Shown here piece after piece: positions 55,060 through 64,000 of a DNA stretch of 64,000 bases. Numbering within the stretch: position 1 is the first letter of the stretch; each line of letters begins with the position of its first letter. The position numbers and the translations under genes were made by a program. The notes beneath the pieces were generated by a model. That model saw only the letters and a program-made list of their open reading frames with translations, had not been told where the DNA came from and did no database searches. This stretch comes from Triplophysa rosa (Eukaryota > Chordata > Actinopteri > Cypriniformes > Nemacheilidae), in the NCBI RefSeq assembly GCF_024868665.1, contig NC_079893.1, positions 15,493,424 to 15,557,423 of the forward strand. Direction: 5' to 3'.

Positions 55060-55954
55060 AGCGTCTTTGAGATGTTGTCAGACAGAAGATCCGCTCCGCT
55101 GCTGCTGGGGTGCAGGCCGTTGGGGCGGAAAAGCCTAGGTCGCTCCCAGAACAGATCAAAATGATTAACAAAGAGCAGCTTCTGTTCAATACACCATGAC
55201 ATTAACCATTGATAAAGCGCAAATAGTCTACTGAACCTTTCATTCCCTCGTCGGTAGGTAGGAAGCGGCCCTGATATGATGATCCTCGCCGTGGGTGATC
55301 AGACTCCTGAAGTCCCTCTTCAGGCTCTCCAACTGCCGCATCCTGACGTTGCTCACCCCCGCGTGCAGCACGACAGCTCCGACGTTATCGTCATCCTTCA
55401 GGATCGCAGGTACCTGCGCAGAGACATCAAGAATACGGGCGCCAGGAAAACAATTGAGTGCGCACCTTACCTTGAGTGGAGGAAGCGCGTACGTTCCGGA
55501 CGATTGAATCTCCGATGACCACAGCGTTGCATTCCGTCTCGCAGAGGGCGGCAAAGCCGTTCCTTGTCGGGATCTCAAAGACCGGTAGCAGAAGTGTGGG
55601 AGAGGTCATCGCTCCGGTCCTGGCTTGCGCCTTTCGCCGTGGGTGTGCAGGTGCATGAGTGAAGTTCATTTGGGCTCGTCGTGTTCTCGAAGCCTGTGCT
55701 CTGTGCAGAGAAACACGCGAAGTATAAGTGGTAGGAGTATTACAATCGTGTCGAAAACTTACTTAAACTTACGAAAACTTAATCGTGCGAGCATCAGCCC
55801 GTGATGTTTCCAGCGCCGTTTTACGTTCTCGCAGCCGTGCCTGCTTCACTAGTAAATCCTGGATCTGCTTTACCACAGCCTCCAGTTCCGACTGAAGTGC
55901 AAACGTTTCCTCATCTGCACTCAGAGGTACACACACGTCTGAAACATTAGCCAT
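55060..55954 (-). pseudogene. L2 ORF1 with esterase-like domain
   Basis: The first frame (55954-55769) begins 'MANVSDVCVPLSADEETFAL' and then 'SELEAVVKQIQDLLVKQARL', a short coiled coil. A later frame (55669-55427) holds 'NAVVIGDSIVRNVRA', the GDS-like first block of SGNH hydrolases. Another (55578-55240) carries 'VGAVVLHAGVSNVRMRQLES', the second block, with VSNV in place of the usual TND-like residues. The last block ('PNGLHPSSSG' by reading near 55115) is also visible. The three frames show two frameshifts. The layout agrees with ORF1 of zebrafish L2. Confidence 0.75.
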
Positions 55955-56057
55955 TAGTAATGTAATAATGAGGACAGTGAGTAAAGCAGTTAGTGCAATA
56001 TTCAGTAAGTAAAGGCTGGTAATGCTAACAGCCTGACGGCTAATAGCGAATGATCGT

Positions 56058-56389
56058 TGTGACGAGGGAGGCGTGACGAGAGCCGTGGGAGGAGGAAGCG
56101 AGGCCGGGACGCGATTGATAATGAGTGTCAGCTGGGCGTCACACAGGCCTCGTATCTCTCACGGAGGAGATCAGAAGCATAAAAGGACGAACGGCAGGAG
56201 AATACGGCGAGAGAGGACCGGGCCCGGACATACGTTAAGTTTTGTTTATGTTCGTGTGGCCGGCAGTCGTCCGTGAGGGGTTGCTGGCCTGTTTTGCTGC
56301 TGGTTTATTGTTTATTTATTTTTTATTAAAGTGTTTGAATGTTCGCCGGTTCCTGCCTCCTTCCTTCTGTTTTATTGCGCTTTATTACA
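56058..56389 (+). repeat. 5' LTR of compact element
   Basis: 332 bp, GC-rich in the first half. It carries a CATAAAAGGA TATA-like sequence near 56177 and a TTATTAAAG stretch near 56323. It is about 60 bp longer than the 3' LTR because a block after TTAAGTTTTGTTT (containing GTTCGTGTGGCCGGCAG) is missing from the latter. Confidence 0.9.
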
Positions 56390-56390
56390 G

Positions 56391-56410
56391 TGGTGCCGAA
56401 ACCCGGGAGG
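56391..56410 (+). promoter_or_regulatory. Primer binding site, tRNA-Phe type
   Basis: TGGTGCCGAAACCCGGGAGG begins with TGG and complements the 3' end of vertebrate tRNA-Phe (…CCCGGGTTTCGGCA plus CCA), as recalled, over about the first 17 bases. It lies one base after the LTR, where reverse transcription would be primed. Confidence 0.8.
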
Positions 56411-57205
56411 AAGGAAGGAGGGACATGCTGTCAAAGAGTCCTCGCCGCTGAGGGGGATCGCGGTGCCGAAGAGTTTGGGCAGCATGGACGAGGGATGTCC
56501 GCGAGCGGCTGCCCGAGGCGGTGGTGCTGGAGCGTGTGCTCGGGTGGGGCAAAGACCTCGCACCCTGTCCTGGGTCGAGGTGGGGTGGCTGCCGTCCGCG
56601 AGGGAGCGGAGAGGACAGCCCCTCTTGCCTTGGGTCGGAGCCTGCTACCGTCCGCCGGATCGAGGAGGAGCAGGAAGCTGGGGACCTGCTGCCGGCTTCC
56701 CTCGGTCGGAAGAGCCACCACCGGCCGCCAGGACAGGAGGACCTCGCTGCCGTGCCCCTGGGTCTGAGGTGGGGTGGCTGCCTTCCGGGAGGGAGTGGAG
56801 GAGTCAGCCCCACTTGCCATGGGCCAGAGCCTGCTGCCATCCGCCGTGTAGGGGAGGAGCAGGAAGCGGGGGACTTCCTGCCGGCCGCCCTCATCCGGAG
56901 GAGCCATCGCCGGCCGCCAGGGGGCGGACGAGGAGCGAGGGAGCGTCCAGTACCACTGCATGGCACCGCGAGGAAGAGCCTCTCGGCTGGCTGAGGACCG
57001 AGCAACAGCATGTCGGGGAACCGGACCAATTTTTTTTTCTGTTTCCTCTCTGCCCTCTCTCGCCCCTGTCGTTCCTGGTGCTTCCGTCTCCGTTCTCGTC
57101 TCGTCTGTCCATACCCCCAGGCGCTGGGGCCGTTGAGACTGGCCCCCCGGGGGGAGTAAGCACAGTCTCGTGGGTACCCCCGGCCTGTGAGGGGCGATGG
57201 GGGTA
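56400..57205 (+). other. GC-rich interior with duplicated block
   Basis: A 297-codon frame (56331-57224) and a 272-codon frame on the minus strand both span this GC-rich region, with no recognisable domain. Two blocks of about 195 bp (starting near 56577 and near 56770) repeat the pattern GAGGTGGGGTGGCTGCC...GAGGAGCAGGAAGC...CCGGCCGCC. The frame from 56521 has Arg/Gly/Glu-rich repeats ('VRRIEEEQEAGDLLPASLGR' and 'IRRVGEEQEAGDFLPAALIR'), conserved between the two blocks in this frame. That suggests it is the frame that was translated, perhaps as a gag-like protein. Not assigned to a family. Confidence 0.5.
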
Positions 57206-57477
57206 TGTGACGAGGGAGGCGTGACGAGAGCCGTGGGATGAGGAAGCAAGGCCAGCTGAGTGTCAGCTGGGCATCACACCGGCCTCGTATCTCTCACTGA
57301 GGAGATCGGAAGCATAAAAGGACAAACGGCAGGAGAATACGGCGAGAGAGGACCGGGCCCGGACATACGTTAAGTTTTGTTTTGCTGCTGGTTTATTGTT
57401 TATTTATTTTTGATTAAAGTGTTTGAATGTTCGCCGGTTCCCACCTCCTTCCTTCCGTTTTATTGAGCTTTATTACA
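57206..57477 (+). repeat. 3' LTR of compact element
   Basis: Starts TGTGACGAGGGAGGCGTGAC, aligns to the 5' LTR with few changes and one deletion of about 60 bp, and ends TTATTACA followed by ATCGT. Confidence 0.9.
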
Positions 57478-57482
57478 ATCGT

Positions 57483-57640
57483 ATTAAAAATAATTTATCT
57501 GTGCGGTTTATGACGATTTTGGTATGGGATACACTTAAGGATAAGTTTTTCCTTCTGTGGAATATCAATTTAAAACATAAATCTTAAGATATAACAACAA
57601 TAAACAATGTATTAAGAATAAGTTTGAAGGAGCTCTGGCT
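57483..57640. other. L2 5' flank
   Basis: AT-rich sequence between the compact LTR element and the L2 fragment. No coding signal. Confidence 0.4.
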
Positions 57641-58935
57641 CAAACCACGCGCTCTCAGCAAACCCACCATCGGTCTTAACAGCTGATGATTTTGCTTCTT
57701 TCTTTGTAAAGAAAACTACCACCATCAGCAGTCAGTTCTCTGTGGCGCTGTCTCCTCAACACGCCCAAACTCCACATGCTCCCTCCCCTCTCTCTCTCTC
57801 CTATCTAAAACTGATGTTTCCAAGGTCATTGCTTCTAACCACCCGACTTTCTGCCCGCTATATTCTATCCCCACTCATCTCCTTCAGGCTTTCTCTCCAT
57901 CGGTTGTCCCTGCTCTCACCCTTCTCACTGCACTGGTACTTTTCCCACAGCTTTTAAAGAGGCCTGTATAACCCTGCTTTTGAATAAAGCCTGCACAGTT
58001 AGAAAACTACAGACGGGTATCTCTCTTTCCCTTAATTGCCAAGACTCTTGAGCGTGTTGTTTTTGACCAGCTTTCCTCTTTTTTTCACACAGAATAACCT
58101 CCTGCACAGCAACCAGTCTGGCTTCAAGAGTGGTCACTCCACTGAGACTGCACTGCTCTCAGTCATTGGAGCCCTAAGACTGGCAAGGCTAGCCTCTAAA
58201 TCATCTGTACTTATCCTACTGGATCTATCTGCCGCTTTTGACACTGTTAATCACCCCATCCTCCTGGCGACCCTCAGGGCTATGGGTGTCTCTGGAACGA
58301 CGTTACAGTGGTTCAATTCTCAGGTCGATCATTTAGAGTATTAGGACAGGTGAGGTCTCTGAGTCCCAACATCTCAATACCGGGGTATCTCAGGGCTTGG
58401 ACCACTTTTCTTTTCTACATGCATGACATCCCTAAGTTCTGTCATTCGGAAACATGGCTTTTCCTACTACTGCTATGTGGATGACACACAACTCCACTTG
58501 TCATTTCAGCCTGATGATCCAACTGTTTCTGCACGTATCTCGGCATGCCTGAGCGACATTTCAATGTAAATATTTCAGCTTAACCTTGCAAAGACAAAAC
58601 TGCTTGTGGTCTCTGCTGACTGGACTATTGCAATGCGCTACTGGCTTTACTCCCAGCTTGCACAACTAAACCCTTTACAGATGATCCAGAATGTAGTGGC
58701 AAGAGAGGTCTTCAATGAGCCGAAGAGAGCTGACGTCACACCTCTCTTCGTCAGGTTACATTGACTCCCTATAGTCGCTCGCATCAAATTCAAAGCTCTG
58801 CTCTTGGCCTACAAAAGCACCACTGGTTCGGCACCCCCTTACCTTCACTCGCTAATACAGACTTATGTACCCTCTAGATCCCTGCACTCTGCTAACGAAC
58901 AACGTCTTGTGGTGCCATCCCAAAAAGGGTAAAAA
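57640..58935 (+). mobile_element. L2-type LINE fragment
   Basis: Plus-strand ORF2 remains. A linker region ('PSLSLSYLKLMF'), then 'NNLLHSNQSGFKSGHSTETA' and 'VLILLDLSAAFDTVNHPILL' at 58098-58260, 'YCYVDDTQLHLSFQPDD' (catalytic YVDD) near 58470-58530, and the C-terminal 'SAPPYLHSLIQTYVPSRSLH' near 58830. There are several frameshifts and a missing endonuclease. It is 5' truncated and inactive. Confidence 0.85.
58036..58344 (+). pseudogene. L2 reverse transcriptase N-terminal segment
   Basis: An open stretch of 102 codons with the RT fingers and the first palm motif 'LDLSAAFDTVNHP' (the first catalytic Asp), ending where a stop follows 'QVDHLEY'. The remainder of the RT is in other frames. Confidence 0.82.
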
Positions 58936-59737
58936 TCACTCTCATGTACCTTCTCTGGTGTGCTCTACAGTCTATATTTTTTCGAGCCGCTACATAACTC
59001 GGTATTTTTAATCTTCTATTGTTTTTTCGCTACATTGTGAAGCTTTTTAGTGCAAAAAATGTTTTACCCTGTTGAATTTTCGACTTTTATGGCTTGCTGT
59101 TTGGGACGAGGTCTTTGTGCCCTGTGTATTCTGTGCTGCACTGTAGCAGTGTGCCTGGATTTTACTCCGTTGGGTTCTCCGGCCGGGCACCTGTTTATCA
59201 GTGTGCCTGAGTCTCTTTACATGCCTTGGATTCTACTGGACACTTTGGACTGAAATCCTCTGGCATTTGTGTAGCATCGGGACTGATCTTAGTCTCATAA
59301 AACTGCATGCCTTGGATTTTATCTGGACACTTTGAATTGGTTTCCACAGGGCAGCTGTGTAGCAGTGAGTCTGGATCGTCGTTTTTTATAATGCCTTGTA
59401 CTTCACCTCGACACTACTATGCAGACTATTTTGCCTTTGGTTCTCTGCGTCTGCGCTCTACTGTTGATCGGCCTTTGTGGAGAGTGGGTTTCTGAACACC
59501 TGGTTTATGCCATGATAAGGTACTCTCTGTCTGAACTGCTTTCACTGAAACATCACTCGTCTCTTGACAGATGTGTTTGTGAAACTTCATAATCGCTGCA
59601 TCTCCTCCGTCGGACTAAATATGTACATAGGGGATCACGGCGGAACTTTTACACCACTGGGACTAAAATTAAAGTACTATGTTCTCGTTTCGTGTGTTCT
59701 GACATTTATCAAAATACCAATGTGGCATTTGCCATAT
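58936..59737. other. Unclassified sequence with degenerate ~85-bp repeats
   Basis: TGCCTTGGATTCTACTGGAC at 59222, TGCCTTGGATTTTATCTGGA at 59309, a weaker TGCCTTGTACTTCACCTCGA at 59393 and TGCCTGGATTTTACTCC at 59154 suggest an old tandem repeat. No gene found. Confidence 0.4.
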
Positions 59738-59870
59738 GAACCAATTGTAGCGGTTTTAGCTGCATGTTAAAATAATGATGAGCTTAGCTCACCAAATATG
59801 ATTCTCCACCAGATCTATCAAGATCAAATCCATGAAATTAGTTATTTAAAACATCAATTTCAGTCAGGGA
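59738..59870 (+). mobile_element. L2 fragment related to 51705-51840
   Basis: TGTAGCGGTTTTAGCTGCAT and TTAGCTCACCAAATATGATT are reverse complementary to the segment at 51705-51810. The stretch is thus an old copy of the same L2 ORF2 region, in plus orientation. Confidence 0.65.
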
Positions 59871-59919
59871 ATTAGTTCAGCTCGAAGGAAAATACGTATA
59901 ATAATTGTAATTAAGTATA

Positions 59920-60246
59920 CATATTTTAATGTTTCTGATTGGCAGTATAGTGATAAAAATACTTGTATGTATTCGTCCAGCAAATACATCAATGATAATA
60001 TACACTTTAATGTTGCCTCATGGCCAAAAGTAACGTGACTTTACCAAACAGGATTTAGAGCTGTAGCATAGATCAAAACACAGTTTAAGTGACCAAGTGT
60101 ATGTGAGCGCTGAGCACAGAAAACCCATCACAAGTGAATATATGGTTGTTTATTAAACTCTACTCTACATGGTGCAACATAACGATTGCTAAACAAAGAC
60201 AATACATGAAACACAAACGTGCTAGGGAGCACAGAGAGAGAGAGAG

Positions 60247-60304
<58 letters not shown>

Positions 60305-60615
60305 GGCATTGCATGGCAGCGAGGCAGGAGAAACATTTCTGAACACCAATAAAATCATCTTTAACAAAGAGGCACAAACTTAACGCAGCTATTCTATGTA
60401 TAGAGATGGATACTTGCGAGCTCTGTGCTGGAAAATAATATCCGGTATGCGTGGAGATATAAATCTTCAATGGTTTCAGAAATGCAGTCCTGCTGAAATA
60501 AATTCTGGGGCTTGCAACCTGACGCATGGCGCAGCCAGGTGTGCGAGGCAGCAAAAGTACATTGTTCCTTCTATCCCCCCAGTGGGGCAAAGGCAGTCTC
60601 CGAAGAGACGGCACA
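59920..60615 (-). repeat. LTR of retrovirus-like element, third copy
   Basis: The reverse complement matches the LTR at 19556-24084 from TGTGCCGTCTCTTCGGAG to the segment containing CATTGATGTATTTGCTGGAC, at a lower identity (about 80 percent by eye) than the other two share. It has its own (AG)n tract at 60234-60300. Solo, with no interior next to it. Confidence 0.65.
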
Positions 60616-61149
60616 AACCAGTTTCCGGTGAGGGCAGTTAGAGAGGAAAAAAACCAAGCACGTTTTCAGAGCACTGTCGATATTTAAGCTCATGAGAGGG
60701 CATGCCCACCTGAGTTTGAATCGACCAATATAAAGTTAGGCAGGGAAGAGGTTCTTTGTCCACTCAACAGCTAATTTGGATCTTTATGACCTCCTAGAAA
60801 CTTTACAAAATACCAGTCCACATTATTTCATAGAGTATAAAGTGTTCTATGGTCACACAGCATATATCAACAAGGAGGAAATCAAGAGATAAACATTTAT
60901 GTACCAAATATGCCAGGTTTGAATCGCATTAAGTCGTGATTCATTCGGATGTACGAATAATAGCAAAGCCTGAATCAAACGTGCATATGTACCAGTTACA
61001 GATTATTTAAAATGGGAAGAGCGCCAACATATAACAGGGTTATTTACATATATTTATAGAAAAGGACAGTTTAGTGTAGTTTTGTCAGAGAAGTTTCTCT
61101 GGATCAACCATAGGTCTTAAGTTCTTTGAGGTGGAACAAAACAGATGGA
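60616..61149. other. Unclassified sequence
   Basis: AT-rich; no gene or repeat end recognised. Confidence 0.4.
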
Positions 61150-61600
61150 CTTCTCACACCTCCTTTGCTTGCTTTGAAGCTTAGGAGTCGTAAATATTCC
61201 ATGGAGAAGCAAAAGGTTATCAACACTTTTGGGGGGAGAACCTACCTAAATCCAGGCCCCCCTGCAGCCAGGTTTGGCTCTGGTCTTTTGATGATGGTAT
61301 CAAGAAACCAGGACAAAAGAGAGTGGGGGGGGGTTTATGGCTCTTCTTTTAATGATCCAGACACAAGATCCAACACTCCGTCTATGCCAGGCACTACAAT
61401 ATGTTATCCACAAGTGTCCACCAAGCATTCTGATAATGTGCAACCTCAATTTATCAGGTTTGCACATCTTAATGTACTATCATTAAACAAAAAGACGGCT
61501 TTTCTTTATGACATCATTTTGGATGGGAAACTTGATGTTTTTTTTCTGAAACGTGGCACCAACAAAACGATTTTTTAAATCTCAATCTGTGTACTCTACC
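61150..61600 (+). mobile_element. LINE endonuclease N-terminal fragment
   Basis: A frame at 61126-61578 ends 'PQFIRFAHLNVLSLNKKTAF' and 'YDIILDGKLDVFFLKRGT', which resembles the opening of a LINE endonuclease with the conserved ETW motif changed (KRGT). It is preceded by a variable region, and no RT follows. A small relic. Confidence 0.55.
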
Positions 61601-62250
61601 AGGTTTTACATTTATTGATATACCGAGAGCAAATGGCAACCCACCCAGCAAAAAGACGTCGAAATGACGTCACTGCCAGATGTCCAAACGTCCGTTTCAA
61701 GTCTAAATTTCGTCTTTTTAAAATTATATAATGTCGTATTCAATATTATATATTATCACTCTCAAAATAAGACAACTGAGAAAAAATACGAAAATAACAT
61801 TTATTGTCATTAAAAATCGATGAAATAGTTCCCTTACCTAACATTGATTATGCCTTACTACACTGAAAAAAATGATTTTTTGGGGTAGTAAATTTTATTA
61901 AAAAAACTAAAGTCTTTCTACGTAAAAAAAGTTAGTTGGTGTGTGAACTTGAAAATGTTGGGTAAAAACTAAAGCGGTATTTAAGTTGCGCATGTATTGA
62001 TTAAGATAAGTAAATACTAAAATGTAATGTTTGTTACATTTACACTGATTACTCAAGTATTTATAACAACGTAAAAAATGTTTCTTAATAATCTTTAGAA
62101 GCGCAACTGAACAATCCAAGTTGGTGTCATTTTGCAATTTTATTCTCTCAATCTTATTTTAAAAAATTCTCAGACTAGTGAATGGCAACTTATTTTAGTT
62201 AAATTTAGTTTGATATTTTCTAGACAGAGAATTACTCTTGTGTTTATCAA
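61601..62250. other. AT-rich sequence with a MITE end
   Basis: TACACTGAAAAAAATGATTT at 61859 matches the terminal repeat of a common fish MITE. I could not find its right end. No gene. Confidence 0.45.
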
Positions 62251-62510
62251 CTTTGATAAAACACACCTAAACATGCTAATCAGCGTCTTTAGGAACAGAC
62301 GCGTTCAATTAATGCGGGGCTGCGCAAATCTATCGACGCATGTCATTAAAGTACCGCGAGAGTAATTCAAGTGCCGACTGCTCCGTATGGATCTGAATCA
62401 CTCTTGCAGGACTTCAATGCGATACGCCACGCAATTTGCGCAGCCCTGCTGCATTTAAACGCGTCTGTTCCTAAAGACGCTGATTAGCTTGTACATGTGT
62501 TTTATCAGAG
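62251..62510. repeat. Long inverted repeat
   Basis: The arm at 62251-62329 (GATAAAACAC...GCTAATCAGCGTCTTTAGGA...GGGCTGCGCAAAT) is reverse complementary, with a few mismatches, to 62432-62510, around a loop of about 100 bp. It could form a long hairpin or be the ends of a MITE. Confidence 0.75.
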
Positions 62511-62746
62511 TTTCTCGGCAGGAAAATGGATCTAGCGTGCCAGAGATGAGAACCCAGATATAATGGCACGCTGCCCTTCGAGGGGAGTAATGCAAGATCA
62601 CTTCCATTTGGAATTTTCCAAGTGACTTTTCGTAACGGTTCGGTATGAATACACATACCATTACACCCCTAAAATACATATTTAAAGCATTCAAACCTTC
62701 TATACAAGACTAATATAAAATCCATTTACTCTCAAATACACACATA

Positions 62747-64000
62747 CACTGCGTTCCAAATTATTATGCAAATTGGATTTAAGTGTCGTAAACATTTAAT
62801 TTTATATTGTTCAATTAAACTTATGGATGGTATTGTGTCTCAGTGCTCTTTGGATCACTGAAATCAATCTCAGACACCTGTGATAAGTAGTTTGCCAGGT
62901 GAGCCCAATTAAAGGAAAACTACTTAAGAAGGACGTTCCACATTATTAAGCAGGCCACAGGTTTCAAGCAATATGGGAAAGAAAAAGGATCTGTCTGCTG
63001 CCGAAAAGCGTCAAATAGTGCAATGTCTTGGACAAGGTATGAAAACATTAGATATTTCACGAAAACTTAAGCGAGATCATCGTACTGTGAAGAGATTTGT
63101 GGCTGATTCAGAGCACAGAAGGGTTCGTGCAGATAAAGGCAGAATGAGGAAGGTTTCTTCCAGACAAATTCATCGGATTAAGAGAGCAGCTGCAAAAATG
63201 CCATTGCAAAGCAGCAAACAGGTATTTGAAGCTGCTGGTGCCTCGGGAGTCCCGAAAACCTCAAGGTGTAGGATCCTCCAGATGCTTGCAGTTGTGCATA
63301 AACCTACTATTCGGCCACCCCTAACCAATGCTCACAAGCAGAAACGGTTGCAGTGGGCCCACACATACATGAAGACTAATTTTCAAACAGTCTTGTTTAC
63401 TGATGAGTGCCGTGCAACCCTGGATGGTCCAGATGGATGGAGTAGTGGATGGTTGGTGGATGGCCACCATGTCCCAACAAGGCTGCGACGTCAGCAAGGA
63501 GGTGGCGGAGTCATGTTTTGGGCTGGAATCATGGGGAGACAGCTGGTGGGCCCCTTTAGGGTCCCTGAAGGTGTGAAAATGAACTCTGCAAGGTATGTAG
63601 AGTTTCTGACTGAGCACTTTCTTCCATGGTACAAAAAGAAGAACCATGCCTTCCGTAGCAAAATCATCTTCATGCATGACAATGCACCATCTCATGCTGC
63701 AAAGAATACCTCTGTGTCATTGGCTGCTATGGGCATAAAAGGAGAGAAACTCATGGTGTGGCCACCATCCTCCCCTGACCTCAACCCTATTGAGAACCTT
63801 TGGAGCATCCTCAAGCGAAAGATCTATGATGGTGGGAGGCAGTTAGCATCAAAACAGCAGCTCTGGGAGGCTATTCTGACATCCTGCAAAGAAATTCAAT
63901 CAGAAACTATCCAAAAACTCACAAGTTCAATGGATGCAAGAATTGTGAAGGTGATATCAAAGAAGGGGTCCTATGTTAACATGTAACTTGCCCTGTTAGG
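62747..64000 (+). mobile_element. Tc1/mariner DD37E transposon, copy B (cut by window end)
   Basis: The same left end CACTGCGTTCCAAATTATTA after a TA (62745-62746) and, by eye, the same sequence as copy A throughout, with a constant offset of 9460 bp. The right end lies outside the window. Its flanks differ from copy A, so it is an independent insertion. Confidence 0.95.
62973..63986 (+). CDS. Tc1/mariner transposase (DD37E), copy B
   Basis: The 337-residue frame has the same predicted protein as copy A at 53513, with the same Asp144, Asp236 and Glu274 triad and no stop or frameshift. It ends with ...KKGSYVNM and TAA. Identity of two independent copies means the family moved very recently or is still moving. 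The product could mobilise both copies and any shorter derivative that retains the ends. Confidence 0.95.
   Translation: MGKKKDLSAAEKRQIVQCLGQGMKTLDISRKLKRDHRTVKRFVADSEHRRVRADKGRMRKVSSRQIHRIKRAAAKMPLQSSKQVFEAAGASGVPKTSRCRILQMLAVVHKPTIRPPLTNAHKQKRLQWAHTYMKTNFQTVLFTDECRATLDGPDGWSSGWLVDGHHVPTRLRRQQGGGGVMFWAGIMGRQLVGPFRVPEGVKMNSARYVEFLTEHFLPWYKKKNHAFRSKIIFMHDNAPSHAAKNTSVSLAAMGIKGEKLMVWPPSSPDLNPIENLWSILKRKIYDGGRQLASKQQLWEAILTSCKEIQSETIQKLTSSMDARIVKVISKKGSYVNM

Larger units (their letters stand above)
51705..55980 (-). mobile_element. L2-type LINE with esterase ORF1, interrupted twice
   Basis: Minus strand, from 5' to 3': ORF1 (55954 to about 55060) with a coiled-coil start and an SGNH esterase-like domain; a Tc1 insertion (54856-53287); ORF2 endonuclease (53289-52714); a hAT insertion (52684-52003); and a linker/RT upstream portion to 51705. 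The RT core is absent, so the LINE was truncated or deleted. A plus-strand copy of its last 130 bp is at 59738-59870. Confidence 0.82.
56058..57477 (+). mobile_element. Compact non-autonomous LTR retrotransposon
   Basis: The direct LTRs (56058-56389 and 57206-57477) begin TGTGACGAGG and end TTATTACA. An exact 5-bp duplication ATCGT flanks the element (56053-56057, 57478-57482). A primer site lies one base after the left LTR and a GAGGGGCGATGGGGGTA tract lies before the right LTR. At 1.4 kb with no pol it is like TRIM elements. It sits upstream of the L2 ORF1. Confidence 0.93.

Noticed and set aside
56385..57249. Long minus-strand frames of 214 and 272 codons
   Set aside because: GC-rich shadow frames opposite the interior of the compact LTR element; the element's PBS and polypurine tract show that the plus strand is the sense strand.

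Overview
This is a stretch of a teleost genome, most likely a cyprinid or close relative. The evidence is one split vertebrate gene (vps8, plus strand) embedded in very dense, nested transposable elements of fish type: BEL/Pao, DIRS, chromodomain gypsy, L2 LINEs with an esterase ORF1, Tc1, hAT, Harbinger, piggyBac and tRNA SINEs. There are no bacterial features. Only about 0.3 kb of 64 kb is host coding sequence: five small in-frame vps8 exons at 10346, 10466, 17692, 35997 and 42791. Everything after 42837 appears to be one intron or beyond, because the next vps8 exon was not found before 64000.

Region by region. 0.5-1.7 kb: decayed Harbinger element. 2.9-8.4 kb: a TA-flanked MITE split by a BEL/Pao LTR retrotransposon, whose gag is itself split by a SINE and a hAT element. 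In this BEL element the protease, RT, RNase H and most of integrase are missing. In their place is an intron-less piece of the host gene rrbp1 (p180, the ER ribosome-binding coiled-coil protein). It is joined in frame to the gag zinc knuckles on one side and to the integrase C-terminus on the other. This is the most remarkable object in the window. 8.4-9.5 kb: Tc1 end, LTR-like fragment and a GT-rich retroposon. 10.3-10.6 kb: two vps8 exons. 11.4-16.8 kb: a DIRS element with inverted terminal repeats and an internal complementary region, carrying a broken Tc1. 16.8-17.5 kb: two MITEs. 17.7 kb: vps8 exon.

19.6-32.9 kb: a pair of similar LTRs in the same orientation brackets an A+C-rich decayed retrovirus-like interior. 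A complete gypsy chromovirus derivative sits inside the left LTR, a retroposon sits further along that LTR, an L2 LINE lies in between, and a tRNA-Val SINE lies in the right LTR. 33-37.7 kb: DIRS fragments, a vps8 exon and a Tc1 end. 37.9-40.5 kb: L2 LINE. 40.7 kb: 21-bp minisatellite. 41.4-42.7 kb: Harbinger-type MITE. 42.8 kb: last visible vps8 exon. 43.8-45.2 kb: internally deleted piggyBac.

46.2-49.6 kb: Rex1/L2-type LINE. 51.7-56 kb: L2 LINE holding a hAT MITE and an intact DD37E Tc1 transposon. 56.1-57.5 kb: a compact non-autonomous LTR element with a tRNA-Phe primer site. 57.6-59.9 kb: L2 remains. 59.9-60.6 kb: another copy of the 19.6-kb LTR family. 62.7-64 kb: a second copy of the DD37E Tc1 with the same encoded protein, cut by the window edge.

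The elements do not work together as a pathway. The structure is a stack of insertions whose order can be read from target duplications and interrupted frames. The youngest activity is the DD37E Tc1 family. Family names were assigned by reading protein motifs from memory; no database search was run.
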